A DNA stretch of 45,245 nt, taken from Campylobacteraceae bacterium. GTDB taxonomy: Bacteria > Campylobacterota > Campylobacteria > Campylobacterales > Campylobacteraceae. This document shows, in pieces, positions 25,358-33,205 of this stretch. The notes below the pieces were generated by a model, which had not been told where the DNA came from, did not search any database, and saw only the letters and a program-made list of their open reading frames with translations. The stretch is taken from NCBI GenBank assembly GCA_031284315.1, contig JAITAB010000019.1, forward strand, positions 1 to 45,245, in the 5' to 3' direction. The first letter of the stretch is position 1, and every line of letters starts with the position of its first letter. Both the position numbers and the translations under genes were made by a program.

Positions 25358-25838
25358 GCTCTCAGCCGCTATTTTCGCACTTGTGCAGATACTCTTTGCC
25401 GCGCTCTTTTTTTGGGGCGGCGCGGTATGGTTTTTGAATTTACAGGCAGGATTTTTCGGTTCGTTTTTAATCATCATCGGCTCGTTTTTAGGCTATAAAA
25501 AAATGGTAAATTACAAAGTATCTACTTATGATAACGAGCCTGATATGATAGACAAAATGGAAGATCCTTATGATATTTGGAGCGATGAAAATGAATTAAG
25601 CGGCGATGCGGATAAAAACGCTTCAAAAAACGCCGCAAAGCCCGCAACGCTAAAAGGCTTTTTTTCGCCCTACCGCATTGCCTCTTATATGCTATTTTTT
25701 GTTCTGTTTTTACTGTTGGTTAAAAGCGGTAATTTTGCGGTAATTTTATTTTTAACAGGCATAACTTGCGCGCCTTTATCCGTGATATTATACGAAGCGG
25801 CACGCTCTTTTTTGTTCAGTTTGGGCGGTAAAATCTGA
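25338..25838 (+). CDS. Membrane protein of unknown function
   Basis: 166 aa from the ATG at 25338, inside the end of the atpZ-like gene; ATGs at 25332 and 25335 are equally possible, and a longer opening at 25248 is mostly overlap. Hydrophobic segments lie near residues 7-30 (IFALVQILFAALFFWGGAVW), 36-50 (GSFLIIIGSFLGY) and 115-150 (SYMLFFVLFLLLVKSG, AVILFLTGITCAPLSVILY). A charged loop (about 55-100) with DNEPDMIDKMEDPYDIW sits between. I do not recognise the family. Tight overlap with the atpZ-like gene suggests a linked role at the membrane. Confidence 0.75.
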   Translation: MKTINIRLSAAIFALVQILFAALFFWGGAVWFLNLQAGFFGSFLIIIGSFLGYKKMVNYKVSTYDNEPDMIDKMEDPYDIWSDENELSGDADKNASKNAAKPATLKGFFSPYRIASYMLFFVLFLLLVKSGNFAVILFLTGITCAPLSVILYEAARSFLFSLGGKI

Positions 25839-25892
25839 CATGCAAAAAACATATAAAAGACATGCTTAATCTGATTTTTCACAAATTTATCG

Positions 25893-25898
25893 TAAAAT
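25893..25898 (+). promoter_or_regulatory. Candidate -10 before the nifU-like gene
   Basis: TTATCGTAAAAT with TAAAAT at 25893-25898 lies 29 nt before the ATG at 25927, in the ~88-nt gap after the preceding membrane gene. Confidence 0.4.
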
Positions 25899-25926
25899 CC
25901 GATTTTCAAAAATTTAAAGGATTGTC

Positions 25927-26193
25927 ATGATTCCTTTCACGGACGAAGAGTTGATGCCTGTTGTGTCTAAAGTTTTGGACAAGGTAAGACCCATGCTCGC
26001 GCAAGACGGCGGGGATATGAAACTTTTGGCTGTCAAAAACGGGCGCGTTTTTATACAGTTTCAGGGCGCGTGCAACGGCTGCGCGTCAAGCGATATGACG
26101 CTGAAATTCGGCGTGGAAAGGCAGCTTCGCATAGATATACACCCCGAAATGGAAGTTGTGAATGTAAAAAATGAGAGCGAAATACCGCAATGA
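25927..26193 (+). CDS. NifU C-terminal domain (Nfu-type) iron-sulfur scaffold
   Basis: 88 aa, a stand-alone Nfu domain. These proteins carry an Fe-S cluster between subunits through a CxxC pair and hand it to target enzymes. The core KVRPMLAQDGGDMKLLAV and the motif QGACNGCASSDMTLKFGVE contain the CNGC pair. AAAGGATTGTC precedes the ATG. The gene ends in an ATGA overlap with murE, a linkage I recall from C. jejuni. Confidence 0.93.
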   Translation: MIPFTDEELMPVVSKVLDKVRPMLAQDGGDMKLLAVKNGRVFIQFQGACNGCASSDMTLKFGVERQLRIDIHPEMEVVNVKNESEIPQ

Positions 26194-27500
26194 TACATGA
26201 AGTTAAAAACCAAAAATTCAAATACATAACCGACAATTCAAACGAAGCGGGCGAAAATACGGCGTTTGTAAAAACCGCGCAAAACGGCGCATACGAAAAA
26301 GAGGCGCAAAAAAGCGGCTGCAAAACGCTCATAAGCGTTCATGAGTGTTTTGAGATTTTGGGCATCAATCCCGACTTAAAAATCATCGGCATAACAGGCA
26401 CAAACGGCAAAACGACAACGGCCGCGGCTATATACTCCATGCTTTTGGATTTGGGTAAAAACGCCGCGCTTCAAGGCACTCGCGGCTGTTTTATAAACGA
26501 TAAATGCGTTGATGAAAAAAGCCTCACTACGCCGTCTATTTTGCATACGCTTATCAACATGCAAAAAGCTTCGCAGCAGCAGTGTTCGTATTTTGTCATG
26601 GAGGCAAGCTCTCATGCGATTGTGCAAAAACGCATTGAAGGGTTGAAATTCGCCCTTAAAATTTTTACGAATATTTCGCAGGATCATTTGGATTTTCATA
26701 AAAGCATGAGCGAATACATAAACGCAAAAAGTTCGTTTTTTAGCGATGATTCGTCAAAACTTATCAACAAAGACGATGAAAATATAAGATACAATCTCAA
26801 AAATGCGCTTACTTACGGCATTGAAAAACCTTCCACATATCAAATTACCGCTTACGCTTTAAGAGGCGGGATAGAGATGGCGGTGCAGTACGCAAACAAA
26901 ACGCATGCATTTTCAAGCGCGCTTCAAGGAAAGTTCAACCTCTACAACCTTTTAGCCGCAATTTCTGCCGTGCATATTTTAGAAAAAGCCCCTTTTGAAG
27001 AGATAAACGAAGCTCTTGCGAATTTTGCGGGGGTGAGCGGACGCATGGAGATTGTGAATTCAAATCCTCTGGTAATTGTGGATTTTGCCCATACGCCCGA
27101 TGGCATGGAGAAAGTTTTGGAAGCGATGAGGGAAAACGAACTTGTAGTTGTTTTCGGCGCAGGCGGCGATAGAGACAGGCTAAAACGCCCTCTTATGGGA
27201 AAAATTGCGCAAAAATATGCAAAAAGGCTATATATAACAAGCGACAATCCAAGAAGCGAAAATGCCGAAGATATTATAGAGGATATAGCGTGCGGCATGG
27301 ATAAGGGATTGAATATTTATAAAATAGCCGATAGAAAAGAGGCTGTGATAGAAGCGTTAAAAAGTTTGCAGCCAAAAGAGGTTTTGATGATACTCGGAAA
27401 AGGCGACGAGGCATATCAGGAGATAAGCGGCGTAAAACGCCCTTATAGCGATAAAGAGGTCGTGCAAACATTTTTAAAAGTAAAAATTGATAAAATATGA
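26190..27500 (+). CDS. murE: UDP-N-acetylmuramoyl-tripeptide synthetase (meso-DAP adding)
   Basis: 436 aa, somewhat shorter than the ~490 of E. coli because the N-terminal domain is reduced, as in relatives. MurE adds meso-diaminopimelate to UDP-MurNAc-Ala-Glu. The ATP loop GITGTNGKTTTAAAI has Lys74; QGTRGCF, SSHAIVQKRIEGL and TNISQDHLDFH are family motifs. The DNPR motif (TSDNPRSE) indicates specificity for meso-DAP rather than lysine. VVFGAGGDRDRLKRPLMGKI is also typical. It is translationally coupled to the nifU-like gene. Confidence 0.96.
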   Translation: MIHEVKNQKFKYITDNSNEAGENTAFVKTAQNGAYEKEAQKSGCKTLISVHECFEILGINPDLKIIGITGTNGKTTTAAAIYSMLLDLGKNAALQGTRGCFINDKCVDEKSLTTPSILHTLINMQKASQQQCSYFVMEASSHAIVQKRIEGLKFALKIFTNISQDHLDFHKSMSEYINAKSSFFSDDSSKLINKDDENIRYNLKNALTYGIEKPSTYQITAYALRGGIEMAVQYANKTHAFSSALQGKFNLYNLLAAISAVHILEKAPFEEINEALANFAGVSGRMEIVNSNPLVIVDFAHTPDGMEKVLEAMRENELVVVFGAGGDRDRLKRPLMGKIAQKYAKRLYITSDNPRSENAEDIIEDIACGMDKGLNIYKIADRKEAVIEALKSLQPKEVLMILGKGDEAYQEISGVKRPYSDKEVVQTFLKVKIDKI

Positions 27501-27527
27501 AACTATTAAAATATAAAAGGTCAGGTA

Positions 27528-27893
27528 ATGATGTTTGAAATGCTTCACAGCAAAATACATAGAGCTACCGTTACGGATGCAAATTTAAATTACGCAGGGT
27601 CAATAACGATAGATAGAGACTTGATTGATGCGGCAAAATTAAAAATCGGACAAAAAGTAGATGTCGTAAATATTAATAACGGCGAGCGCATAAGCACATA
27701 TGTGATAGAAGGAGAAAGCGGCGGCGGCATCATTTGTCTGAACGGCGCGGCGGCGCGAAAAGCTCAAATCGGAGATAAAGTTATCATCATATCTTATGTT
27801 GCGGTTGATGAAAAAGAGTTGGCTAATTTCAAGCCTGCCGTTGTTTTGGTGGACGAGAAAAACAGTATCATAAAAATAGAAGAGAGTCTTTAA
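27528..27893 (+). CDS. panD: Aspartate 1-decarboxylase
   Basis: 121 aa proenzyme. PanD makes beta-alanine for pantothenate and CoA. Self-cleavage at Gly24-Ser25 (NYAGSITID) creates the pyruvoyl group; starting at the first of two Mets ([16 protein letters not shown]) puts the site at the canonical position. [19 protein letters not shown] is conserved in the family. TAATG links it to the next gene with a one-base overlap. Confidence 0.97.
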   Translation: MMFEMLHSKIHRATVTDANLNYAGSITIDRDLIDAAKLKIGQKVDVVNINNGERISTYVIEGESGGGIICLNGAAARKAQIGDKVIIISYVAVDEKELANFKPAVVLVDEKNSIIKIEESL

Positions 27894-28201
27894 TGTTGGA
27901 AGGATTTGATTTTTCAAAAATGGGTTCAATGCTTGAGGAAGCCCAAAAAAAGATACAGGAGCTTCAAGAAGAGGCTAAAAGCAAAACATTCACGGCAAAA
28001 AGCGGCGGCGGACTTGTGAGCGTGAGCGTAAACGGCGGCGCGGAAGTGATAGATATCACGATAGACGATTCGCTTTTATCGGATAAAGATTCTATGCAGA
28101 TTTTGCTCATGAGCGCGGCAAACGACGCTTTGAAAATGGTAGAAGAGGATAGAAAGCTTCTGGCTTCAAAAATGCTCGGCGGTTTTGGAATGATGAGGTA
28201 A
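27893..28201 (+). CDS. YbaB/EbfC nucleoid-associated protein
   Basis: 102 aa DNA-binding protein of the YbaB/EbfC family, a dimer with tweezer-like helices. The pattern MLEEAQKKIQELQEEAKSKT followed by FTAKSGGGLVSVSVNGGAEV and a C-terminal helical part (DALKMVEEDRKLLASKML) fits well. In many bacteria it sits with dnaX/recR; here it is between panD and an uncharacterised gene before ispA. Confidence 0.93.
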   Translation: MLEGFDFSKMGSMLEEAQKKIQELQEEAKSKTFTAKSGGGLVSVSVNGGAEVIDITIDDSLLSDKDSMQILLMSAANDALKMVEEDRKLLASKMLGGFGMMR

Positions 28202-28208
28202 AAAGCAG

Positions 28209-28811
28209 TTGGATACGAAAACTTTTATTGACAAACTAAACGATATGACAAAAAGGGCATTTGAAAAACTTCGCGCTAAACATCCTGATTTTAATCTCTA
28301 TACGGCTTTGATTTATATAGATTTTATAGATGCAATTCCCGCTTATCTTAATGGGGAAAAGGAAGAGAATATCAAAAGCAGAGCCGTATGTACGATAGGC
28401 TTTGACAGTTTGGAAAATTCGCTCAAACGCGCCGATGAATGGATAGCGTCTTTGGATCCCAGAAACGAAAGAGCCGACAGAAATGCGACAAGGACTTACA
28501 GAACGCAGGATCTTTTAGTAAAAGACATTGAACGCATAGAGTGCGATGAGATAAAGATAAAAGATGCGCATGAAGCGATAATGACTTACAAGAAATGCTC
28601 AAAAGTCTGCATTACTGCAAACATAGAAGCGCAGGGGTTAAATATCTCCGAAGGCGCGGCGGTTGTGTTTTTGTCCGAGACATGGCTGTCGTATTACGGC
28701 ATGTACGGCATAGTTGACCTTGGCATAAAAAGAGGAGAGAAAGGGTGGCTTTCGTTTTGGAATGTCTCTTTTTTGCTGTTGATTTTGCTTTTAATATATC
28801 TCTTTTTTTAA
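28209..28811 (+). CDS. Tail-anchored protein of unknown function
   Basis: 200 aa with start TTG at 28209, the only reasonable start after the ybaB stop; GAGG lies about 11 nt upstream. Residues 1-175 are soluble and mostly helical, then charged (KPDxx-free, with EERADRNATRTYRTQ-like basic stretch near residue 90). A single hydrophobic helix ends the protein (FLLLILLLIYLFF), so it should be anchored by its tail with the body in the cytoplasm. No known domain is recognised. The ybaB-unknown-ispA-tkt order resembles that recalled around Cj1642-Cj1645. Its place just before ispA hints at a membrane-linked role, but this is only context. Confidence 0.72.
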   Translation: MDTKTFIDKLNDMTKRAFEKLRAKHPDFNLYTALIYIDFIDAIPAYLNGEKEENIKSRAVCTIGFDSLENSLKRADEWIASLDPRNERADRNATRTYRTQDLLVKDIERIECDEIKIKDAHEAIMTYKKCSKVCITANIEAQGLNISEGAAVVFLSETWLSYYGMYGIVDLGIKRGEKGWLSFWNVSFLLLILLLIYLFF

Positions 28812-28820
28812 AGGATTTTG

Positions 28821-29654
28821 ATGCTGGAAGAGTTTGAAAAATTTTTGCAAACGCACATTATAAAAACGAAAAGCTTTCATCCGTTTTATAACGAAGCTTA
28901 TGAGAAAATGCTGAACGCAGGCGGCAAAAGATTTCGTCCGCTTTTGCTTTTAAATGTCGTAAAAATTTGCAATCCGCTGTTGATTAACGCCTCTTTTCAT
29001 GCGGCTTTGGCTTTAGAGATGATACATACCTATTCGCTCATACATGACGATTTGCCCTGCATGGACGATGCGCCTTTCCGCCGCGCTACTCCAACGCTGC
29101 ATGTAACATACGGCGAAGCGGCGGCTGTTTTGATGGGAGATGCGCTGAATACGGACGCTTTTTTGATACTCATGAACTCTCCTTTGGACGCTAAAACAAA
29201 AGTAAGATTGTGCGAAATTTTGAGTTTTAACGCGGGAAGCGGTGGCATGGCGCTTGGGCAGGCGATAGACTGCCATTTTGAAAATCAACCCTTAGACGAA
29301 TCGGAACTTGAATTTTTGCATATTCATAAAACCGCAAGGCTTATCGCCGCCGCTTTACAGATGGGAAGCGTTATAACGGGAAGCGAACTTGAAGAGAAAC
29401 TTTACTCGTTTGGTCTGGAGCTTGGGCTTTTGTTTCAAATCCAAGACGACATTATAGACGCCGTAAAAAGCAAGGAAGAAGCGGGTAAACCGACCCGAAA
29501 CGATACGAATAAAAATTCTTTTGTCAATCTTTTGGGGCTTACAAACGCGCTGCTTAAAAGAGACGCCAAAGTAAAAGAACTTAAAGCAAAAGCCGAAACT
29601 TTTGAGGCTCTCGGCGGTTATTTTCAAAAAATATTAGATACAAATTTCAAATAA
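28821..29654 (+). CDS. ispA: Polyprenyl (farnesyl/geranyl) diphosphate synthase
   Basis: 277 aa. The ATG at 28821 is preferred over the TTG at 28818 because AAGGA (28811-28815) is well spaced. The enzyme condenses isopentenyl diphosphate with allylic diphosphates. The first Asp-rich motif is LIHDDLPCMDDAPFRR and the second QIQDDIIDAV. NAGGKRFRPLLLL and HKTARLIAAALQMG are family blocks. Product length is probably C15, judged by the CMDD region, but C10 or C20 is possible. It is followed 10 nt later by tkt. Confidence 0.94.
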   Translation: MLEEFEKFLQTHIIKTKSFHPFYNEAYEKMLNAGGKRFRPLLLLNVVKICNPLLINASFHAALALEMIHTYSLIHDDLPCMDDAPFRRATPTLHVTYGEAAAVLMGDALNTDAFLILMNSPLDAKTKVRLCEILSFNAGSGGMALGQAIDCHFENQPLDESELEFLHIHKTARLIAAALQMGSVITGSELEEKLYSFGLELGLLFQIQDDIIDAVKSKEEAGKPTRNDTNKNSFVNLLGLTNALLKRDAKVKELKAKAETFEALGGYFQKILDTNFK

Positions 29655-29664
29655 AGGATGTCAG

Positions 29665-31602
29665 GTGGATTATGAACTTTTAAAAAAACAGGCAAATACG
29701 ATTCGGTTTTTAGCCGCCGATATGGTGCAAAAAGCAAACAGCGGACACCCGGGCGCTCCCATGGGGCTTGCGGATATTGTAACGGTTTTGTCTTATCATC
29801 TGCGCCACAATCCCTCAAATTCCAAATGGCTGAACCGCGACAGGATAGTTTTCAGCGGCGGTCATGCGTCTGCGCTTGTGTATTCATTTTTGCATTTAAG
29901 CGGCTATGATATCTCTTTGGAAGATTTGAAAAATTTCCGCCAGCTTGGCAGCAAAACGCCCGGACACCCCGAATACGGCGAAGTAGAAGGCGTTGAAGTT
30001 ACGACAGGACCATTGGGACAGGGAGTAGCGAATGCCGCAGGATTTGCCGCCGCGGCGAAATATGCCTCAAACATACTGAACACGGACGAAATTAAAGTCA
30101 TAGACCACAAAGTTTACTGTCTCTGCGGAGATGGTGATTTGGAAGAGGGCATAAGTTATGAAGCGTGTTCGTTTGCGGGGCATTTGGGGCTTGATAATCT
30201 CGTTTTGATTTACGATTCCAACAATATCACCATAGAAGGCAGTACCTCTCTTGCGTTCGGCGAAGATATCAAATCCCGATTTGAAGCGCAGGGCTGGGAA
30301 GTTTCAAAAATAAACGGGCATGATTTTGATGAAATAGAAGAAGTTTTGACGCGCTCTTATAAACAGACAAAACCATACCTCATCATTGCAAATACGCTCA
30401 TCGCAAAAGGCGCTTGCAAAATGGAAGGAAGCCACGAAGCGCATGGCGCGCCTTTGGGCGAAGAGGAGATAGAAAACGCAAAAATAAAAGCGGGATTTAA
30501 TCCAAAAGAGAAATTTTTTATAGCCGAAGATGTTAAAGAGGAGTTTTTAAAGGCAAAAATAAACGGCGCAGAGGCTGAAAAAACATGGAAAGAGAAAACG
30601 GCTCTATTGAAAAATGAGCAAAAAGAGGTATTGCACAAGCTTTTAAATCCTGATTTTAACTCCATAAAATGGCCGCAATTTGAAGCTGGAAGCGCGGTCG
30701 CTACAAGAGACAGCAATGGAAAAATCATCAATGAAATCGCAAAAGCTCTTATAGGATTTTTGGGCGGAAGCGCGGATTTGTCGCCTTCAAACAAAAGCGA
30801 ATTAAACGGCATGGGAAGTTTTCCCGCCGGGCGAAATATCCATTTTGGCATCAGAGAACATGCGATGGCGGCGATTTGCAACGCTATATCGCTATATGGA
30901 CTGTTTTTGCCTTACAACGCGACCTTTTTTATATTCAGCGACTATTTAAAACCTTCCGCAAGACTTGCCGCGCTCATGAAACTAAAAACATTTTTTATCT
31001 GGACGCATGACAGCATAGGCGTTGGCGAAGACGGACCCACGCATCAGCCCATAGAACAATTATCGCAGTTTCGCGCTCTGCCAAATTTTTATGTCTGGCG
31101 TCCCGCTGACGCTAATGAAAATGTGGAAGCTTGGAAATCCGCTTTGAATATGAACGCTCCAAGCGCATTTGTTCTCTCTCGCCAAAAATTAACGGTACTT
31201 GACCAAGCGGGCGATTTTGGCGGCGCAAAAAACGGCGGATACCTCTTGAAAAAAGCCAAAAATCCCAAAATAACGCTTATTGCGAGCGGAAGCGAAGTCG
31301 GACTTTGCGTAAAAGCCGCGCAGAAATTAAAAGATGAAAGTATAGAAGCAAATGTCGTAAGCGTGCCGTGTTTTGACTTATTTTTGGAACAAGAAAACGC
31401 CTATGTGCAAACTGTGATTGATAAAAATACGAAAATTTTGGCTGTGGAGGCTGGCGCAGGCGATGTTTGGTATCGTTTCGCGGACGATGTTATATGCATG
31501 AAAAGTTTCGGAGCAAGCGCACCGAGCGAAAAACTTTTTGACAAATTCGGCTTTAGTGTGGAAAATGTAATCGCAAAAGCAAAAAAACTGCTGGAGAGAT
31601 AG
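29665..31602 (+). CDS. tkt: Transketolase
   Basis: 645 aa. Transketolase moves two-carbon units with thiamine diphosphate in the non-oxidative pentose phosphate or Calvin pathway. NSGHPGAPMG near the start, TGPLGQGVANAAG, CGDGDLEEGISYEA (thiamine/Mg2+ motif), LIYDSNNITIEG, GIREHAMAAICNAISLYG and DSIGVGEDGPTHQP are all intact. The start codon is GTG (29665-29667), preceded by AAAGGA at 29653-29658. Its partner transaldolase is encoded near 38.1 kb. Confidence 0.97.
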   Translation: MDYELLKKQANTIRFLAADMVQKANSGHPGAPMGLADIVTVLSYHLRHNPSNSKWLNRDRIVFSGGHASALVYSFLHLSGYDISLEDLKNFRQLGSKTPGHPEYGEVEGVEVTTGPLGQGVANAAGFAAAAKYASNILNTDEIKVIDHKVYCLCGDGDLEEGISYEACSFAGHLGLDNLVLIYDSNNITIEGSTSLAFGEDIKSRFEAQGWEVSKINGHDFDEIEEVLTRSYKQTKPYLIIANTLIAKGACKMEGSHEAHGAPLGEEEIENAKIKAGFNPKEKFFIAEDVKEEFLKAKINGAEAEKTWKEKTALLKNEQKEVLHKLLNPDFNSIKWPQFEAGSAVATRDSNGKIINEIAKALIGFLGGSADLSPSNKSELNGMGSFPAGRNIHFGIREHAMAAICNAISLYGLFLPYNATFFIFSDYLKPSARLAALMKLKTFFIWTHDSIGVGEDGPTHQPIEQLSQFRALPNFYVWRPADANENVEAWKSALNMNAPSAFVLSRQKLTVLDQAGDFGGAKNGGYLLKKAKNPKITLIASGSEVGLCVKAAQKLKDESIEANVVSVPCFDLFLEQENAYVQTVIDKNTKILAVEAGAGDVWYRFADDVICMKSFGASAPSEKLFDKFGFSVENVIAKAKKLLER

Positions 31603-31707
31603 CGATTGTTGTGTTGCGGCGCAGGTTTCAAAACTATGCGACGCGGATTTTGAAAGGCGATTTTTGGCAAAATAGCGATATTTTAAAAAGGGTTCAAAAA
31701 TAAAAAA

Positions 31708-31944
31708 TTGGTCTTATTGGTTTTGCTTGTATCTTTTGGTGTGTGTGATGATTTTGAAGAGTATAAAAAAGCCTGCAATGGAGGAAAGGCTTTAGGTTGT
31801 TACAATATCGGTATTTCATATGCCAAAGGTCAAGGCGTGAAACAGGATAAACGTATTGCAAAGAAATATTTTCGCATTGCCTGCGATTTACAAGACCAAA
31901 TGGGTTGTGATAACCATAAAAAACTCAACGAACAAGGGTATTAA
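31708..31944 (+). CDS. Small Sel1-repeat protein with signal peptide
   Basis: 78 aa from a TTG at 31708. The sequence opens with VLLVLLVSFGVC (signal peptide-like, probably part of KKLVLLVLLVSFGVC) and then one and a half Sel1-like repeats with paired cysteines (YKKACNGGKALGCYNIGISY, YFRIACDLQDQMGCDNH). It resembles the repeats of the broken gene at 14344-14749 and Helicobacter Hcp proteins. In-frame codons upstream (AAT AAA AAA TTG) suggest that an original ATG may have been lost, so the start is unsure. AAAGGG lies at 31686-31692. It precedes uppP by 26 nt. Confidence 0.65.
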   Translation: MVLLVLLVSFGVCDDFEEYKKACNGGKALGCYNIGISYAKGQGVKQDKRIAKKYFRIACDLQDQMGCDNHKKLNEQGY

Positions 31945-31970
31945 ATCTCTATCTTTTTTAAAGGAGAAAC

Positions 31971-32771
31971 ATGAATTGGTTTGAAGTATTTGTACTCTCT
32001 CTTATACAGGGTATCACGGAGTTTTTGCCCGTGTCAAGCTCGGCGCATCTTGTTTTGGCTCCTCACATATTCGGCTGGCAGGATCAGGGGCTTGCGTTTG
32101 ATGTGGCGGTGCATTTCGGCACGCTTTTTGCCGTGATGATATATTTCAAAAATGAAATTTTATTGCTTTTAAAAGATTGGTTTTACTCGCTGAAAACGGG
32201 CAAAAATGTCGGTGAAAGCACGCTTGCATGGGGGATTATAATAGCTACTGCGCCCGCATGTATTGCCGGACTTTTGTTTAATGACATGATTGAGGCATAT
32301 CTTCGTTCGCCTTTGATTATCGCCGCAACGACTGTGATTTTTGGTATCGTACTTTTTATAGCCGATAGATTTTCGGGCAAAAAAGATGAAAAAAATATCA
32401 CTTTATACATAGCGCTTTTTATAGGTTTGGCGCAAATGCTGGCGTTAATTCCTGGCGTTTCAAGGTCGGGCATAACTTTGAGCGCGGCTTTGCTGCTGGG
32501 ATTTGGCAGAGTAAGCGCGGCGAGATTTTCGTTTTTGCTCTCTATCCCGATAATTTTGCTCGCAAGCGGATACGAAGGCTTAAAGCTGCTGCAAAGCTCA
32601 CATGATGCGGAGTGGAGCAAGATAGCCGGAGCGGTCGTTATATCGTTTTTGAGCGGCTACGCATGCATACATCTGTTTTTGAAAGCCGTGTCAAAGTTTT
32701 CCATAACGCCGTTTGTGATTTATCGGCTTATGCTGGGAATTGCGCTCTTTTTGCTGTTTTGGAACGCATAA
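31971..32771 (+). CDS. uppP: Undecaprenyl-diphosphatase
   Basis: 266 aa, multi-pass (BacA family). UppP dephosphorylates undecaprenyl diphosphate to recycle the lipid carrier for peptidoglycan and polysaccharide synthesis. Signature motifs are QGITEFLPVSSSAHLVL at the start and PGVSRSGITLSAALLLGFGR around residue 163. About seven hydrophobic helices are present. AAGGAGAAAC precedes the ATG. Its end is close to a terminator shared with the convergent gene. Confidence 0.97.
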   Translation: MNWFEVFVLSLIQGITEFLPVSSSAHLVLAPHIFGWQDQGLAFDVAVHFGTLFAVMIYFKNEILLLLKDWFYSLKTGKNVGESTLAWGIIIATAPACIAGLLFNDMIEAYLRSPLIIAATTVIFGIVLFIADRFSGKKDEKNITLYIALFIGLAQMLALIPGVSRSGITLSAALLLGFGRVSAARFSFLLSIPIILLASGYEGLKLLQSSHDAEWSKIAGAVVISFLSGYACIHLFLKAVSKFSITPFVIYRLMLGIALFLLFWNA

Positions 32772-32791
32772 AGCGCGGCTTATCTTTTTTT
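32768..32791 (+). terminator. Terminator between convergent uppP and coiled-coil gene
   Basis: ATAAAGC-GCG-GCTTAT forms a short stem with one bulged A, followed by T-rich CTTTTTTT (32784-32791). It overlaps the uppP stop and reaches into the end of the opposite gene. Confidence 0.55.
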
Positions 32792-33094
32792 CAGGGTTGA
32801 TATATCGTTTTTCAACTCTTTTATCTCTTTTTGGAGTTTCTCCGTTTCGCTTTCAAGTTTTTTTATACTTTTTGCCAAATTTTCACTCTCTTTTTTCAAC
32901 TCTTTTATCTCTTTTTCCTGTTCATCGCTCTTTTTGCCGCTGTTTTTTTCAAATTCTGCAAGTTTATCAATGTTCCCTTTTACGCATTTGTCGTAAGAAT
33001 CGCCGCTTATGTAACTCTCTTTGCATGTCGTAAAAATATTTTGCGCAAAAATTGCGGATGCGCAAAACAACAAAATAAAAACAATCTTTTGCAT
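32780..33094 (-). CDS. Small secreted coiled-coil protein
   Basis: 104 aa from the ATG at 33094, preceded on its strand by AAGGAG six bases away; a longer frame starting at 33253 overlaps lpxB and lacks this site. A signal peptide (MQKIVFILLFCASAIFAQN) is followed by a short region with two cysteines (FTTCKESYISGDSYDKCVKG). A lysine/glutamate coiled coil extends to the end (EQEKEIKELKKESENLAKS, KKLESETEKLQKEIKELKND). No family recognised; it should be periplasmic. It lies convergent to uppP and divergent from lpxB. Confidence 0.78.
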   Translation of the reverse strand: MQKIVFILLFCASAIFAQNIFTTCKESYISGDSYDKCVKGNIDKLAEFEKNSGKKSDEQEKEIKELKKESENLAKSIKKLESETEKLQKEIKELKNDISTLKKR

Positions 33095-33175
33095 GGAAAA
33101 CTCCTTAATTTTGAGCATAAATATAGCGCAAAGTTTGTAAATCCGCGCCTCATTGACTGCAAAGCTATTGTTAGG

Positions 33176-33181
33176 TAAAAT
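33176..33181 (+). promoter_or_regulatory. Candidate extended -10 before lpxB
   Basis: GTTAGGTAAAAT with TAAAAT at 33176-33181, 25 nt before the lpxB ATG, in the divergent gap with the coiled-coil gene. Confidence 0.5.
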
Positions 33182-33205
33182 CAAAATCATTTTTAAGGCA
33201 AAACC

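Noticed and set aside
31603-31707. Gap between tkt and the small Sel1 gene examined for an RNA gene or riboswitch
   Set aside because: No cloverleaf, T-loop or conserved aptamer pattern could be recognised.
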